From Novosphingobium sp. 9U (GTDB lineage: Bacteria > Pseudomonadota > Alphaproteobacteria > Sphingomonadales > Sphingomonadaceae): a DNA stretch of 64,000 nt. Positions 1 to 10,847 of this stretch are shown here, in pieces (position 1 is the stretch's first letter; each line of letters starts with the position of its first letter). The notes beneath the pieces are model-generated. The model did no database searches. It was not told where the DNA came from and saw only the letters and a program-made list of their open reading frames with translations. The DNA lies in the NCBI RefSeq assembly GCF_902506425.1, contig NZ_LR732469.1:1119001-1183000 (forward strand), written 5' to 3'. The position numbers and the translations under genes were made by a program.

Positions 1-1
1 T

Positions 2-328
2 AGCTTCGACGAGGGCACCGATCTTGCCCGCCGCCCGCGCCATGCGCTGACCGTCTCGACCGACTGGACGCCGGTGAAGTCGGGGCCGCTGAGCGGCTTT
101 GCCCTGGGCGGCGACATCCGCCTGGTGAGCGACAGCTATGACTTTGCGGGCGAGTTCGGCCGTATCAAGGGCTACGTGCTCGGCACCGTGCGCGCGAGCG
201 TGCCCGTGGGCGAGCACCTGGAAGTGTTCGGCCGGGTCGAGAACGTGACCGACGAGAAGTACGAGACGGCAGGCGGCTATGGTACGGCCGGGCGCTCGGG
301 CTTTGTCGGCATCCGGGCAAAGATGTGA
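2..328 (+). CDS. TonB-dependent receptor, C-terminal fragment (BtuB-like)
   Basis: The frame is open from the window edge and ends at TGA 326-328; only about 108 residues are present. The visible part is the end of a TonB-dependent outer-membrane beta-barrel: alternating short strands, the typical near-terminal turn FGRVENVTDEKYE, and a glycine-rich last hairpin (GYGTAGRSGFVGIRAKM). It overlaps or abuts the start of the substrate-binding protein and heads a btuFCD-type operon, so a cobalamin (or cobinamide) receptor is likely. The plug and most of the barrel lie outside the window, so the substrate is inferred from neighbours only. Confidence 0.85.
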   Translation, partial: SFDEGTDLARRPRHALTVSTDWTPVKSGPLSGFALGGDIRLVSDSYDFAGEFGRIKGYVLGTVRASVPVGEHLEVFGRVENVTDEKYETAGGYGTAGRSGFVGIRAKM

Positions 329-333
329 GATCG

Positions 334-1407
334 ATGACGTTCCTGCCCCGGCTATGCCGGGGCGGAACACCGCTCGCTCGATATGGGGCGAGCGGATTGG
401 CCGCTGTCGTGCTGGCGCTCGGTGGGTGCCAGGACGGCACGGCGCCGCCGGTCATCCGATCGGCGCGTCCGAGCGTGGTGTCGCTCAATCCGTGTAGCGA
501 CGCGATCCTGGCGCAAGTGGCTGCTCCCGGACAGCTGCGGGCGGTCTCGCACTACAGCCACGAACCGGGGTCCAGTTCGATGGGTGTGGCTGCGGCGCGG
601 CGCTACCCCGCCGTCTCGGGCTCGGTCGAGGAGATCACCAAGCTGGCGCCTGACCTCGTCGTTGCCGACGTGTTCCTGCCCGCACCGACGGTTCAGGCGC
701 TTCGTGACCTCGGCATTCGGGTGGTCACTATCGGCAGCGTGAACAGCGTGGCTTCCAGCGAGGCGCAAGTGCGGGAGCTGGCCGCCGCTACCGGGAATTC
801 CGAGGCTGGTGAGGGACTTGTTCGCCGGATCGAGCAAGCGCTGAGAAGCGCTGCGCCCTCGAACGGCACGAAGCCGGCATCGGCGCTCGTCTGGGAGAGC
901 GGCGGCATCGTCGCGGGCGACACCACTCTGATTGCCGACCTCATGCGGCGCACGGGCCTCGTCAACGCCGCGGCGGCACGGGGCATGCGCCAGGCGGATT
1001 ACCTGCCGCTGGAAAGCATGCTGGCCGATCCGCCGGACGTGATCCTCGCCACGGGAACGCGGCAGTCGCAGGAAGATCGGCTTCTCTCGCATCCGGCCTT
1101 GGCAGCGCTGACAGGCACGCGCCGCGTGCATTTCGACAGCACTCTGCTGTGGTGTGGAGGGCCGACGATCGTGCGGGCGGCGGGTGAGCTGGCTCGAGTT
1201 CGGCGTGAGGTTCAAGCGGGTAAACCGCCGGTGGTGGGGGAGGGCTTCGACAAGCTCAGCCTGGGCGGTGTGGGGGCAATGTCCGCGCAACGCCGCGCCT
1301 CAGATAAGCAAGATCAACAAGTTACCTCCCTTATCAAAGAGTTTACCCCAACACCGCCCAGGCTGAGCTTGTCGGAGCCCGCCCGCAACACTCGCGACTT
1401 CGCATGA
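334..1407 (+). CDS. btuF: Periplasmic vitamin B12-type ABC substrate-binding lipoprotein
   Basis: About 357 residues. The N-terminus has a signal sequence with a lipobox (LALGGC), so it is probably a lipid-anchored periplasmic binding protein. The body shows the BtuF/FecB-like fold markers: VVSLNPCSDAIL near the start, ITKLAPDLVVADV, LGIRVVTIG and a late HFDSTLLWCGGPTIV segment. ATG 334 is chosen; a GTG at 325 in the same frame would overlap the receptor stop. The stop overlaps btuC by four bases (ATGA), implying translational coupling. Residues from about 304 to the end are encoded by an inverted-repeat element (1243-1379) and its loop, so the C-terminal 50 or so residues are probably an acquired tail. 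The substrate could be another corrinoid or a metal chelate. Confidence 0.85.
   Translation: MTFLPRLCRGGTPLARYGASGLAAVVLALGGCQDGTAPPVIRSARPSVVSLNPCSDAILAQVAAPGQLRAVSHYSHEPGSSSMGVAAARRYPAVSGSVEEITKLAPDLVVADVFLPAPTVQALRDLGIRVVTIGSVNSVASSEAQVRELAAATGNSEAGEGLVRRIEQALRSAAPSNGTKPASALVWESGGIVAGDTTLIADLMRRTGLVNAAAARGMRQADYLPLESMLADPPDVILATGTRQSQEDRLLSHPALAALTGTRRVHFDSTLLWCGGPTIVRAAGELARVRREVQAGKPPVVGEGFDKLSLGGVGAMSAQRRASDKQDQQVTSLIKEFTPTPPRLSLSEPARNTRDFA
1243..1379. repeat. Palindromic repeat pair inside the btuF 3' end
   Basis: Two 29-base arms, 1243-1271 and 1351-1379, are inverted copies of each other with one mismatch (28/29). The arm core is CTTCGACAAGCTCAGCC, a word familiar from short interspersed palindromes in sphingomonad genomes. 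The intervening 79 bases form the loop. The whole element is read through by the btuF frame. Confidence 0.85.
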
Positions 1408-2369
1408 CCCGCCGCCTCATCCTTATCCTGGTCCTAGCGCTAATCCTCGCAGTGCCGTTATCCCTGCTCGCCGGGCGCGTATGGATTGACCCGCTCGACC
1501 CGCACACCCGCAACGCCACCGTCATCCTGTTCCAGCTCCGCCTTCCGCGTGCCGTGCTCGCGCTGATCGTTGGCGGCGGGCTCGGCACCGCAGGCGCGGC
1601 GATGCAGGGTTTTCTGCGCAACCCGCTCGCCGATCCTGGCTTGTTCGGCGTGTCGTCCGGAGCGGCGCTGGGTGCGGTGCTGAGTTTCTGGACGGGCTAC
1701 GCCGCCTCGGTCTACCTGCTGCCGGTGTTCGCCCTCGTCGGCGCCGGCGGGGCAATGGCGTTGCTCGCCCTCATCGCAGGCCGCGACGGCGGGGTGGCGC
1801 TGTTCACGCTGGCCGGGCTGATGATCGCCAGCCTGGCAGGCGCGCTGATGAGCCTGGCGATCAGTCTATCGCCCACGCCCTTCGCCATGAGCGAGATCGT
1901 CACCTGGCTGATGGGCGCGCTGGCCGACCGGTCCTGGCGCGAAGTGTGGATCGCCGCGCCGCTGACGCTCGCCGGCATTGCCGTTCTGGCGCTCGCCGCG
2001 CGCAGCCTCGATGCGCTCACCCTGGGCGAAGCCGCTGCGCGCTCGCTCGGCGTGGAGCCGCGCCGGCTTCAGGCGGTGATGATCGTCGGCGTGGGGCTGA
2101 CGGTCGGCGCGAGCGTGGCGGTGGCTGGGATCATCGGCTTCGTCGGCCTGATCGTGCCGCACCTCGTGCGCCCGCTGACCGACCGCCGCCCATCCTCGCT
2201 GATGCTCCCGAGCGCCCTGGCCGGCGCGCTGCTGCTGTTGCTGGCGGACGTGCTGTGCCGCATCCTCCCGCTCGCGGGTGGCGAGTTGCGCCTCGGCATC
2301 GCGCTCAGCCTGATCGGCGCGCCGTTCTTCCTGCATCTGTTGCTCAAGATGCGGCGGGGCCTGGCATGA
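1404..2369 (+). CDS. btuC: Vitamin B12-type ABC transporter permease (FecCD family)
   Basis: 321 residues, the usual length for the FecCD/BtuC family, almost entirely hydrophobic with about nine or ten membrane segments. Family markers are AAMQGFLRNPLADPGLFGVS near residue 60 and GIIGFVGLIVPHLVRPL near residue 240, the coupling region that contacts the ATPase. It forms the inner-membrane channel of the BtuCDF importer. The start codon overlaps the btuF stop (ATGA) and the stop overlaps the btuD start, so the three cistrons are tightly coupled. Confidence 0.92.
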   Translation: MTRRLILILVLALILAVPLSLLAGRVWIDPLDPHTRNATVILFQLRLPRAVLALIVGGGLGTAGAAMQGFLRNPLADPGLFGVSSGAALGAVLSFWTGYAASVYLLPVFALVGAGGAMALLALIAGRDGGVALFTLAGLMIASLAGALMSLAISLSPTPFAMSEIVTWLMGALADRSWREVWIAAPLTLAGIAVLALAARSLDALTLGEAAARSLGVEPRRLQAVMIVGVGLTVGASVAVAGIIGFVGLIVPHLVRPLTDRRPSSLMLPSALAGALLLLLADVLCRILPLAGGELRLGIALSLIGAPFFLHLLLKMRRGLA

Positions 2370-3112
2370 ACAACAGCCTGGCGCTCGATCAAGTGACGGT
2401 GACCGGCCGCCTCGAAGCAGTGACGGCCAAGCTAAACCGCGGCGGCGTGAAAGCGATTTGCGGGCCGAACGGTGCCGGCAAGTCTACGCTGCTGTCGGTG
2501 CTCGCCGGGCTGCTGGTGCCGGACAGCGGCTGCGTACGCCTGGGCGGCACGCAGATCGACCGGCTGCCCGCGGCCGAGCGCGCACGCTTGCTCGGCTACC
2601 TTCCGCAGGCCCCCGAGGTCGCGTGGGACGTCTCGGTCGAGACCCTGGTTTCGCTCGGCCGGCTGCCTTGGCGCGGGGCTCCGGCGAGCGAGGCGCAAGC
2701 GGCGGTCGATGCCGCCATCACCGCCATGGACCTCGACCGTTATCGCGATCGCCCGGTTTCGCGTCTTTCGGGCGGTGAGCGGGCGCGAGCGTTGATGGCG
2801 CGTGTACTGGCGACGCGGCCCGATTGGCTGCTGGCCGACGAGCCACTCGCCAACTTGGACCTCGCGCACGCGGCCACGTTGATGCGCCGCTTCCGCGAGC
2901 AGGCGGGCGAGGGCAGGGGCGTGGTTCTGGTGCTGCACGATCTGGCGACGGCTATGAACCATGCCGACCGCGTGCTGGTGCTCGATCGTGGCCGTCTTGT
3001 CGCCGACGGACCACCGGGCCAGGCGCTCTCCGAAGCCGTGATCCGCGACGTCTGGGGCGTCGAGGCGCGCTGGCTTGGCGAGCCGGGCGCACGGGCGCTC
3101 GCGATCGGCTGA
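2366..3112 (+). CDS. btuD: Vitamin B12-type ABC transporter ATPase
   Basis: 248 residues, cytoplasmic ATPase of the importer. Walker A is GPNGAGKST (about residue 33), the Q-loop follows at YLPQAPEV, the signature is LSGGERARA and Walker B is DWLLADEPLANLD, with a switch histidine in VLVLHDLATAM. The ATG at 2366 overlaps the btuC stop (ATGA). An in-frame open region extends upstream but is antisense-like read-through of btuC. It is the last gene of the operon; a short hairpin without a T-run (around 3126-3141) follows. Confidence 0.92.
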   Translation: MNNSLALDQVTVTGRLEAVTAKLNRGGVKAICGPNGAGKSTLLSVLAGLLVPDSGCVRLGGTQIDRLPAAERARLLGYLPQAPEVAWDVSVETLVSLGRLPWRGAPASEAQAAVDAAITAMDLDRYRDRPVSRLSGGERARALMARVLATRPDWLLADEPLANLDLAHAATLMRRFREQAGEGRGVVLVLHDLATAMNHADRVLVLDRGRLVADGPPGQALSEAVIRDVWGVEARWLGEPGARALAIG

Positions 3113-3210
3113 GCATTCGTCAGCCGCCACGGGGGTGGCGCAGAATAGACTTTCCTACAACCGGGATCTCACGATACTCTTCCACCTTCCTGAGGGGGAA
3201 GGCCACAAGC

Positions 3211-4260
3211 ATGTCAGACGAATTCATCGGCGATCCGACGCCGCTGCGCGATGCCGACTACGAAAAGGCGGCGCGTGACTTGGGCTGTACTGTCGCGGCT
3301 GTGCGCGCAGTGGCGCAAGTCGAGAGCGCGGGCGGCGGCTTCCTGGCTGACGGCCGGCCCAAGATCCTGTTCGAGCGGCATATCTTCCACAATCGAACGG
3401 GCGGCAGGTACAGCGCCGCGCACTCCGACGTTTCGTGGCCCACGCGCGGCGGGTACCTGGGCGGAGCGCGCGAGTACGAGCGGCTCACCGCGGCATTGAA
3501 GCTCGACCGCAAGGCGGCGCTCGAGTCGGCCAGCTGGGGCAAGTTCCAGGTGATGGGGTTCAACTGCTCGAGCGCCGGGCACGCCAAAGTGGAGAGCTTC
3601 GTCAAGGCGATGGTCTCGGGCGAGCCGGCGCAGCTGGCCGGGTTCGTCGCGTTCATCAAGACCTGCAAGCTGGACGACGAGCTGATCCGGCGTGACTGGG
3701 CCGGCTTTGCGCGCGGATACAACGGCGCTTCCTACGCCGCGAACGCCTACGACCGGAAGATGGCGGACGCTTATGCGCTGTTCGCCAGCGGCGGCGCGCG
3801 GACCGAGAACCCGATGCCGCTGCTCAAGATCGGCGACACCGGGCAGGACGTCATGCACCTCCAGGAACTGCTGGGGCAGGTGCCCGACGGCGACTTCGGG
3901 CCGGGCACCAAGTCCAAGGTCATGGCGGCGCAGAAGAAGGCGGGCATGTACGCGGACGGCATCGTCGGGCGGCAGACCTGGGAGCTGCTGCTCTCTGCAC
4001 CGGCGGCCAAGCCTGCCGATAAGCACGCTGCAAAGCCGGGCAAGTCACCTGCGGTAACGCCTGCCGAGCGCAGCCGCCCGCCGCTGCGTCAAGGTAATAA
4101 GGGCGAGGACGTAAAGCTGCTGCAGATCCTGCTCAAGCTGGAGCCGGATGGCGAGTTCGGACCCGGAACCAAGGCCGCGGTGGCCGCCTTCCAGAAGTCG
4201 CGCAGGCTCACGCCCGATGGCGTGGTGAGCGCCGGCACCTGGAAGGCGCTGCTGGCCTGA
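3211..4260 (+). CDS. Endolysin-like N-acetylmuramidase with two peptidoglycan-binding domains
   Basis: 349 residues. The first half matches the N-acetylmuramidase (DUF3380) domain of phage lysins: AQVESAGGGFLADGRPKILF with a likely catalytic Glu at about residue 38, and ASWGKFQVMGFN. Two PG_binding_1 repeats follow, at about 195-260 (DGDFGPGTKSKV) and 285-349 (DGEFGPGTKAAV), joined by a Pro/Ala/Lys linker. No signal peptide or membrane segment is visible, which is typical of an endolysin needing a holin or lysis for access. A GAGGGGGAA sequence precedes ATG 3211. No other phage genes are nearby, so it looks like a stand-alone, domesticated lysin; a role in wall remodelling or cell lysis is inference. 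Confidence 0.85.
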   Translation: MSDEFIGDPTPLRDADYEKAARDLGCTVAAVRAVAQVESAGGGFLADGRPKILFERHIFHNRTGGRYSAAHSDVSWPTRGGYLGGAREYERLTAALKLDRKAALESASWGKFQVMGFNCSSAGHAKVESFVKAMVSGEPAQLAGFVAFIKTCKLDDELIRRDWAGFARGYNGASYAANAYDRKMADAYALFASGGARTENPMPLLKIGDTGQDVMHLQELLGQVPDGDFGPGTKSKVMAAQKKAGMYADGIVGRQTWELLLSAPAAKPADKHAAKPGKSPAVTPAERSRPPLRQGNKGEDVKLLQILLKLEPDGEFGPGTKAAVAAFQKSRRLTPDGVVSAGTWKALLA

Positions 4261-4281
4261 GACCCGGCGCCGGCGCGTGCG

Positions 4282-4476
4282 TCAGGTCACCTGGCCGCGC
4301 TTGAGCGGGTTGTCGCCCTTAGGCATGTCGTCGGTGGGGGACTGTTCGGGCACGCTCGCGGTTGCCTCGTCCAGATGGCGGTCGAACACCAGCGATCCGG
4401 TCTTCTTGTCGATCTGGTCGCGGCGAAACGGGATCTCGGCGCCGATCGAGGGCTTTTGCTGGTCGGTCTGGCTCAT
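4282..4476 (-). CDS. Small acidic hypothetical protein (64 aa)
   Basis: A 64-residue hydrophilic protein with no membrane segment or recognised domain, rich in Asp, Glu, Gln, Lys and Pro. A very good ribosome binding site (GAGGAGAGAACC before ATG) supports it as a real gene and sets the start at 4476. It contains IPFRRDQIDKKTGSLVFDRH and ends LKRGQVT. It lies between the muramidase (convergent) and rlpA (upstream, same strand, 62 bases away). Function unknown; it is likely a small conserved sphingomonad protein. Confidence 0.65.
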   Translation of the reverse strand: MSQTDQQKPSIGAEIPFRRDQIDKKTGSLVFDRHLDEATASVPEQSPTDDMPKGDNPLKRGQVT

Positions 4477-4538
4477 GGTTCTCTCCTCGTGTTTCCACAT
4501 CCAACACACGAGCTCGAGCGGGAGTTCCGGCCTGCGCG

Positions 4539-5090
4539 TCAGAGCGCGCCGACGCCTGAGACGAACCGATCGCGCAGGGCCTGCAGCACCCGCGGCGGCA
4601 GCGGATCGAGCGCGCGGGCCGGTTTGCCCTTGCGCAGAGCGGCGCGGTCGGCCTGCGAGGGATCGGCGACGCGCACCCGCACCGCCGCCTGCCCCTTGGC
4701 CCGCATGCCGAGAAGTTCGGCTGCTCCGCGCGACAAGTCCAAGATGCGCCCGCGCGCCACGAACGGTCCGCGGTCGTTGACGCGCACCAGGATGCGACGT
4801 CCAGTGTCGAGCGAGGTCACTTCGACATAGCTGGGCAGGGGCAGGGTGGTGTGGGCCCCCGTGATCCAGGCGGGCCGGAACTTCTCGCCGTTTGCTACGC
4901 GGTTGCCGCTTTCGCTGCCGTACCATGAGGCATAGCCGAGCATGTCGTAGCCCGGCTGCGCCGCGGGCGTGTAGGTCGTGCCGCGCACCTTGTAAGGCGC
5001 GCCGATGCGAACCGGGGTGTCACTGACGGGGCGGTAGTGACCGCCGCAGGCGGAGAGGGCGAGGGCGGTCAGGATGGCGAGGGTGCGCAG
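4539..5090 (-). CDS. rlpA: RlpA-like septal/peptidoglycan lipoprotein (double-psi beta-barrel)
   Basis: About 183 residues. A lipoprotein signal ends at LALSACGG; the double-psi beta-barrel follows (GYASWYGSESGNRVANGE, then VRVNDRGPFVARGRILDLS), which is the RlpA lytic-transglycosylase core with the conserved NDRGPF and the acidic residue after it. No SPOR domain is present, so it is the short form. The mature frame has no ATG, GTG or TTG at the expected place. CTG at 5088-5090 is the best start, preceded by a GGAGGGG sequence that belongs to the adjoining repeat (5091-5230). A TTG inside the repeat would give a longer N-terminus. Start is therefore uncertain, identity is not. Confidence 0.8.
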   Translation of the reverse strand: MRTLAILTALALSACGGHYRPVSDTPVRIGAPYKVRGTTYTPAAQPGYDMLGYASWYGSESGNRVANGEKFRPAWITGAHTTLPLPSYVEVTSLDTGRRILVRVNDRGPFVARGRILDLSRGAAELLGMRAKGQAAVRVRVADPSQADRAALRKGKPARALDPLPPRVLQALRDRFVSGVGAL

Positions 5091-5230
5091 TGCCCCTCCA
5101 CCACCAGCCTGCGGCTGGCGCTCCCCCTCCGCGATACTAGCTGGGGGAGGATCAAGCGAGTGCCTATCCAAATCCTCCCCGAGCCCGCTCGGGGTGGGGG
5201 ACCGCTCGCGCAGCGAGTGGTGGAGGGGCA
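5091..5230. repeat. Palindromic interspersed repeat between rlpA and the M28 peptidase
   Basis: A 140-base element with perfect 12-base terminal inverted repeats (TGCCCCTCCACC at 5091-5102 and its complement at 5219-5230). Each half also carries a TCCTCCCC...GGGG-type hairpin. It is the same family as the element at 14209-14342. It starts one base after the putative rlpA start codon and ends six bases before the peptidase stop. Confidence 0.8.
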
Positions 5231-5236
5231 GGACCC

Positions 5237-6877
5237 TCACCGCCGCACGCCGGCACTCCGGTCCCGCACCGCCTTGAACTCTGACCCTGCCTTCCACTCG
5301 GGCCAGCCGGTCGAGTTCGACAGCTCCTGCGCCATGGTCCCGACCAGCTCGATGTCCTGCACCGCGCCGGCGAGGTTCCAGCTGGCGTCCCAGGCGTCGC
5401 AAGCCTGGTGGTAGCACTGGCCGGTGTAGCGATCGATCCACGCCTGCCCCGCCGCCCGGCCGCCTTGCTTGAGGTCGGAGGCGCCGGCGATGCCCATCTG
5501 CAGCAGCACCGGCACGCCGCGCTTGGCAAAGGAGAAGTGGTCCGCACGGTAGAACAGCCCGCGCTCGGGCAGGCTCTCGGGCGTGACGGTGCGCCCTTGT
5601 GCCTTGGCGATGCGCGCCATGTCGTCTTCCAGCGTGTCCTGACCCTGGCCGACCAGCACCACGTCGTTCGCCGCGCCCGCCGTCTGCAGGATGTCGATGG
5701 CGAGGTTGGCGACCGTCTTTTCCATCGGATAGATCGGATTAGCGGCATAGAACTCGCTGCCGAGCAGCCCGCGCTCTTCCGCCGTCCAGAACGCGAAGAC
5801 GACGCTGCGATCCGGCGCGGGCCCGGCCTTCAGGGCGCGGGCGATCTCCAGCAAGCCGCCGATGCCGAGCGCGTCGTCGTTGGCGCCGGCCCGGTACACG
5901 CGGCCTTGCGCATCGGGCGCGCCCTTGCCGTAAGCGTCCCAATGCGCGCCGAGCGAGACTACTTCGTCGGCCCGCTTGGCGCCGGGGATACGCCCGAGCA
6001 CGTTGTGGCTGGCGATCTCTTCGTGGGTGACGGGCACGTCAGCGCTGAAGGTGACGCCCTTGAGTTCGACCGGCCGGAAGTCGGCGCGGCCTGCGGCCTT
6101 GCGCAGCGTCGTCAGGTCGAGCCCGGCGCGCGTGAACAGCGCCTGCGCCGCGCCGCCCTCGATCCAGCCTTGCAGGCGCAGGCTGGTCAGGTCCTCGGGC
6201 TTGCGGACGATGTCGTAGTTCTCACCGCGCGGGCTGGTTACGACGTTCCAGCCATAGCCGGCACCGGGCGTGTCGTGGACGATCAGCGCGCCGATCGCGC
6301 CGCGGCGGGCGGCTTCCTCGAACTTGTAGGTCCAGCGGCCGTAGTAGGTCATCGTCCGCCCGCCGAACTTGCCGGCGACGGCGTCGCCCGGCGTGGCGGC
6401 GAAGTCGGGGTCGTTGATCAGGATGACCGCGACCTTGCCTTTCAGGTCCTGGCCCTTGAAGTCGTCCCACTGGCGCTCAGGCGCAGAGACTCCGTAGCCG
6501 ACGAAGACCAGCGGTGCCTTGTCGATCCGCGCGGCATCGTCAGGGCGCAGGGTGGAGACATAGATTTCCTTGCCAGGCGTGACCGGCGTGCCGCCGAAGC
6601 GCATCGTCCCCTGGCCCAACGTGGTGTGCAGCAGCGGCACGGTCTGCAGCCACTGGCCGTCGGGTCCGCCGGGCTCCAGCCCCGCCTCTTGCATGCGCGC
6701 GATCAGGTAGCCGATCGTGCGCTCCTCGCCCTTGGTGCCGGGCGCGCGGCCTTCGAACGCATCGGATGCGAGCGTCTTCACATCGCGCGTGATGCGCGCA
6801 GGATCGACGGTGACCTTGGCGTGTGCGGGCAGGGAGGTGGCAAGAAGGGCGGCGGCGAGAAGCAACTTGTGGTTCAT
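5237..6877 (-). CDS. Secreted M28-family zinc metallopeptidase
   Basis: 546 residues with a Sec signal peptide (LLLAAALLATSLPAHA). After a PA-like insert in the middle (VPVTHEEIASHNVLG marks its end), the catalytic domain shows the two-zinc M28 ligands: LGAHWDAYGKG (His), AGANDDALGIGGLLEIARAL (bridging Asp), FWTAEERGLLGSEFY (Glu pair), NLAIDILQ (Asp) and QCYHQACDAW (His). It probably acts as a periplasmic or extracellular aminopeptidase. ATG 6877 directly starts the signal peptide. The stop at 5237 lies right next to the palindromic repeat, which may have replaced the original 3' region. Substrate not predictable. Confidence 0.9.
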   Translation of the reverse strand: MNHKLLLAAALLATSLPAHAKVTVDPARITRDVKTLASDAFEGRAPGTKGEERTIGYLIARMQEAGLEPGGPDGQWLQTVPLLHTTLGQGTMRFGGTPVTPGKEIYVSTLRPDDAARIDKAPLVFVGYGVSAPERQWDDFKGQDLKGKVAVILINDPDFAATPGDAVAGKFGGRTMTYYGRWTYKFEEAARRGAIGALIVHDTPGAGYGWNVVTSPRGENYDIVRKPEDLTSLRLQGWIEGGAAQALFTRAGLDLTTLRKAAGRADFRPVELKGVTFSADVPVTHEEIASHNVLGRIPGAKRADEVVSLGAHWDAYGKGAPDAQGRVYRAGANDDALGIGGLLEIARALKAGPAPDRSVVFAFWTAEERGLLGSEFYAANPIYPMEKTVANLAIDILQTAGAANDVVLVGQGQDTLEDDMARIAKAQGRTVTPESLPERGLFYRADHFSFAKRGVPVLLQMGIAGASDLKQGGRAAGQAWIDRYTGQCYHQACDAWDASWNLAGAVQDIELVGTMAQELSNSTGWPEWKAGSEFKAVRDRSAGVRR

Positions 6878-7215
6878 GGGGTCATCCTAGCTGCGTGTGG
6901 GATGGCAGGACAACCTTGCTTACCTCGTCCCAGAGCGATTGCTGCTCGGAAGGCGGAGGCGATGTCGTCCAATTGGCCGATGCCGGGTCGGCGGCAAGTA
7001 AAGCCGCGCGATCGCTGGAGCCCTTGACAGGCTTGCGCTTTTGGCATGGAAGGGATCGCGCCCGATTGGTCCGTACAGGTCCAGCTCGCACTGGCTCAGC
7101 CGCAAACAAGCGGCCTCAATCCACACCGCTAGGGCTCAGCTTGTGGAAGCGCACCAACCAAGACCGCAGGTCACCTGAGTACTTACGAGTCGCTACGAGC
7201 GCACCTCAACCACGC
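6878..7215. other. Intergenic region, no feature recognised
   Basis: About 340 bases between the divergent start of the M28 peptidase and the end of the next minus-strand gene. No convincing coding region, RNA or terminator was seen. It must contain the peptidase promoter on its left side. Confidence 0.5.
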
Positions 7216-7596
7216 TCAGTACCCGCAGTCGTACCCCGTCGGGCAGGCTGCGCGATCCTGCTCCCACTGCGCCATCTCACGATCATAGCGCCGGCGTTCT
7301 TCGCGATAACGGGCTAAGTCCTGCGCATAGGCCTGGCTGCGCGCACCATAATCGTCTGCTTCCTTAAGGCGCCGCTCAGGCCGTGCTTCAGCATAATCTT
7401 GCCAGCCACCCGCATAGCGCGCGTCCCGTTGCCGGACGTAGGCGAGCTGATCGAGGTTCATCTTGCGGATCGTCTCACGGTCGCGCGCGATCGCCTCGGG
7501 GGTCATCGTCGGATCATGCGGATTGTCCGCCAGCGCGCCTTGCGGCAGCATCGTCGCTGCGGCGCTTGCCGCGCAGAGCCAGGCCCCGATCCTCAT
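7216..7596 (-). CDS. Small secreted hypothetical protein
   Basis: 126 residues. An N-terminal signal peptide (MRIGAWLCAASAAATMLP, cleavage near ALA-DN) is followed by a highly charged, helical mature part rich in Arg, Glu, Tyr and Gln (for example LARYREERRRYDREMAQWEQ), likely a coiled coil. Two cysteines near the end (ACPTGYDCGY) could form a disulphide. Sphingomonads carry similar small periplasmic proteins of unknown function. It is divergent from uvrA; 156 bases separate the starts. Confidence 0.75.
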   Translation of the reverse strand: MRIGAWLCAASAAATMLPQGALADNPHDPTMTPEAIARDRETIRKMNLDQLAYVRQRDARYAGGWQDYAEARPERRLKEADDYGARSQAYAQDLARYREERRRYDREMAQWEQDRAACPTGYDCGY

Positions 7597-7726
7597 GTCT
7601 TTTCCCCGCGATCCCCGTTGGTTGTGGCAGGAACATGCCTGCAAACGGGGCGCTCCGCAAAGCCATTGCGATGAGCCGAACGCACCCCATCTACTGCCCC
7701 GGACCGCCGCCCCGCTTGATCGGCGC

Positions 7727-7741
7727 GAACAAATCTGGAAC
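7727..7741 (+). promoter_or_regulatory. LexA (SOS) box upstream of uvrA
   Basis: GAAC-N7-GAAC (GAACAAATCTGGAAC), which on the other strand is GTTC-N7-GTTC, the LexA operator of alphaproteobacteria. It lies 11 bases before the uvrA ATG, where bound LexA would block transcription or initiation. Confidence 0.8.
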
Positions 7742-7752
7742 AGACTTCCCGC

Positions 7753-10662
<2,910 letters not shown>

Positions 10663-10670
10663 CCGAGCCC

Positions 10671-10708
10671 GTCGTCCCGGACTTGATCCGGGACCGGTTC
10701 CGCCATGC
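10671..10708. repeat. REP-like palindrome after uvrA
   Basis: Contains an 8-base perfect stem, GTCCCGGA (10674-10681) and TCCGGGAC (10687-10694), with a 5-base loop, followed by CGGTTCCGCCATGC. The 38-base unit matches 31508-31545 at 33 of 38 positions. It sits 9 bases after the uvrA stop and may also act as a transcript 3' end. Confidence 0.75.
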
Positions 10709-10847
10709 CGCGCCCTCTCGTGCGAACGCCGGAGAAGGACGGTTCACGTAGACGCGGAGACAAACAGGAAGATGCGAGGGCCATCGCCCTCGCGCTCCCA
10801 GAAATCGAAGCGAGCGACGCTCCGTGTGATCGCCGCAGCGCAGAGCT

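Noticed and set aside
3126..3141. Hairpin after btuD as a terminator
   Set aside because: CGCCAC-GGGG-GTGGCG can fold but no U-tract follows; too weak to list as a terminator.
5408..7027. Plus-strand open frame opposite the M28 peptidase
   Set aside because: No recognisable motifs, and the minus strand carries all zinc ligands and a signal peptide.
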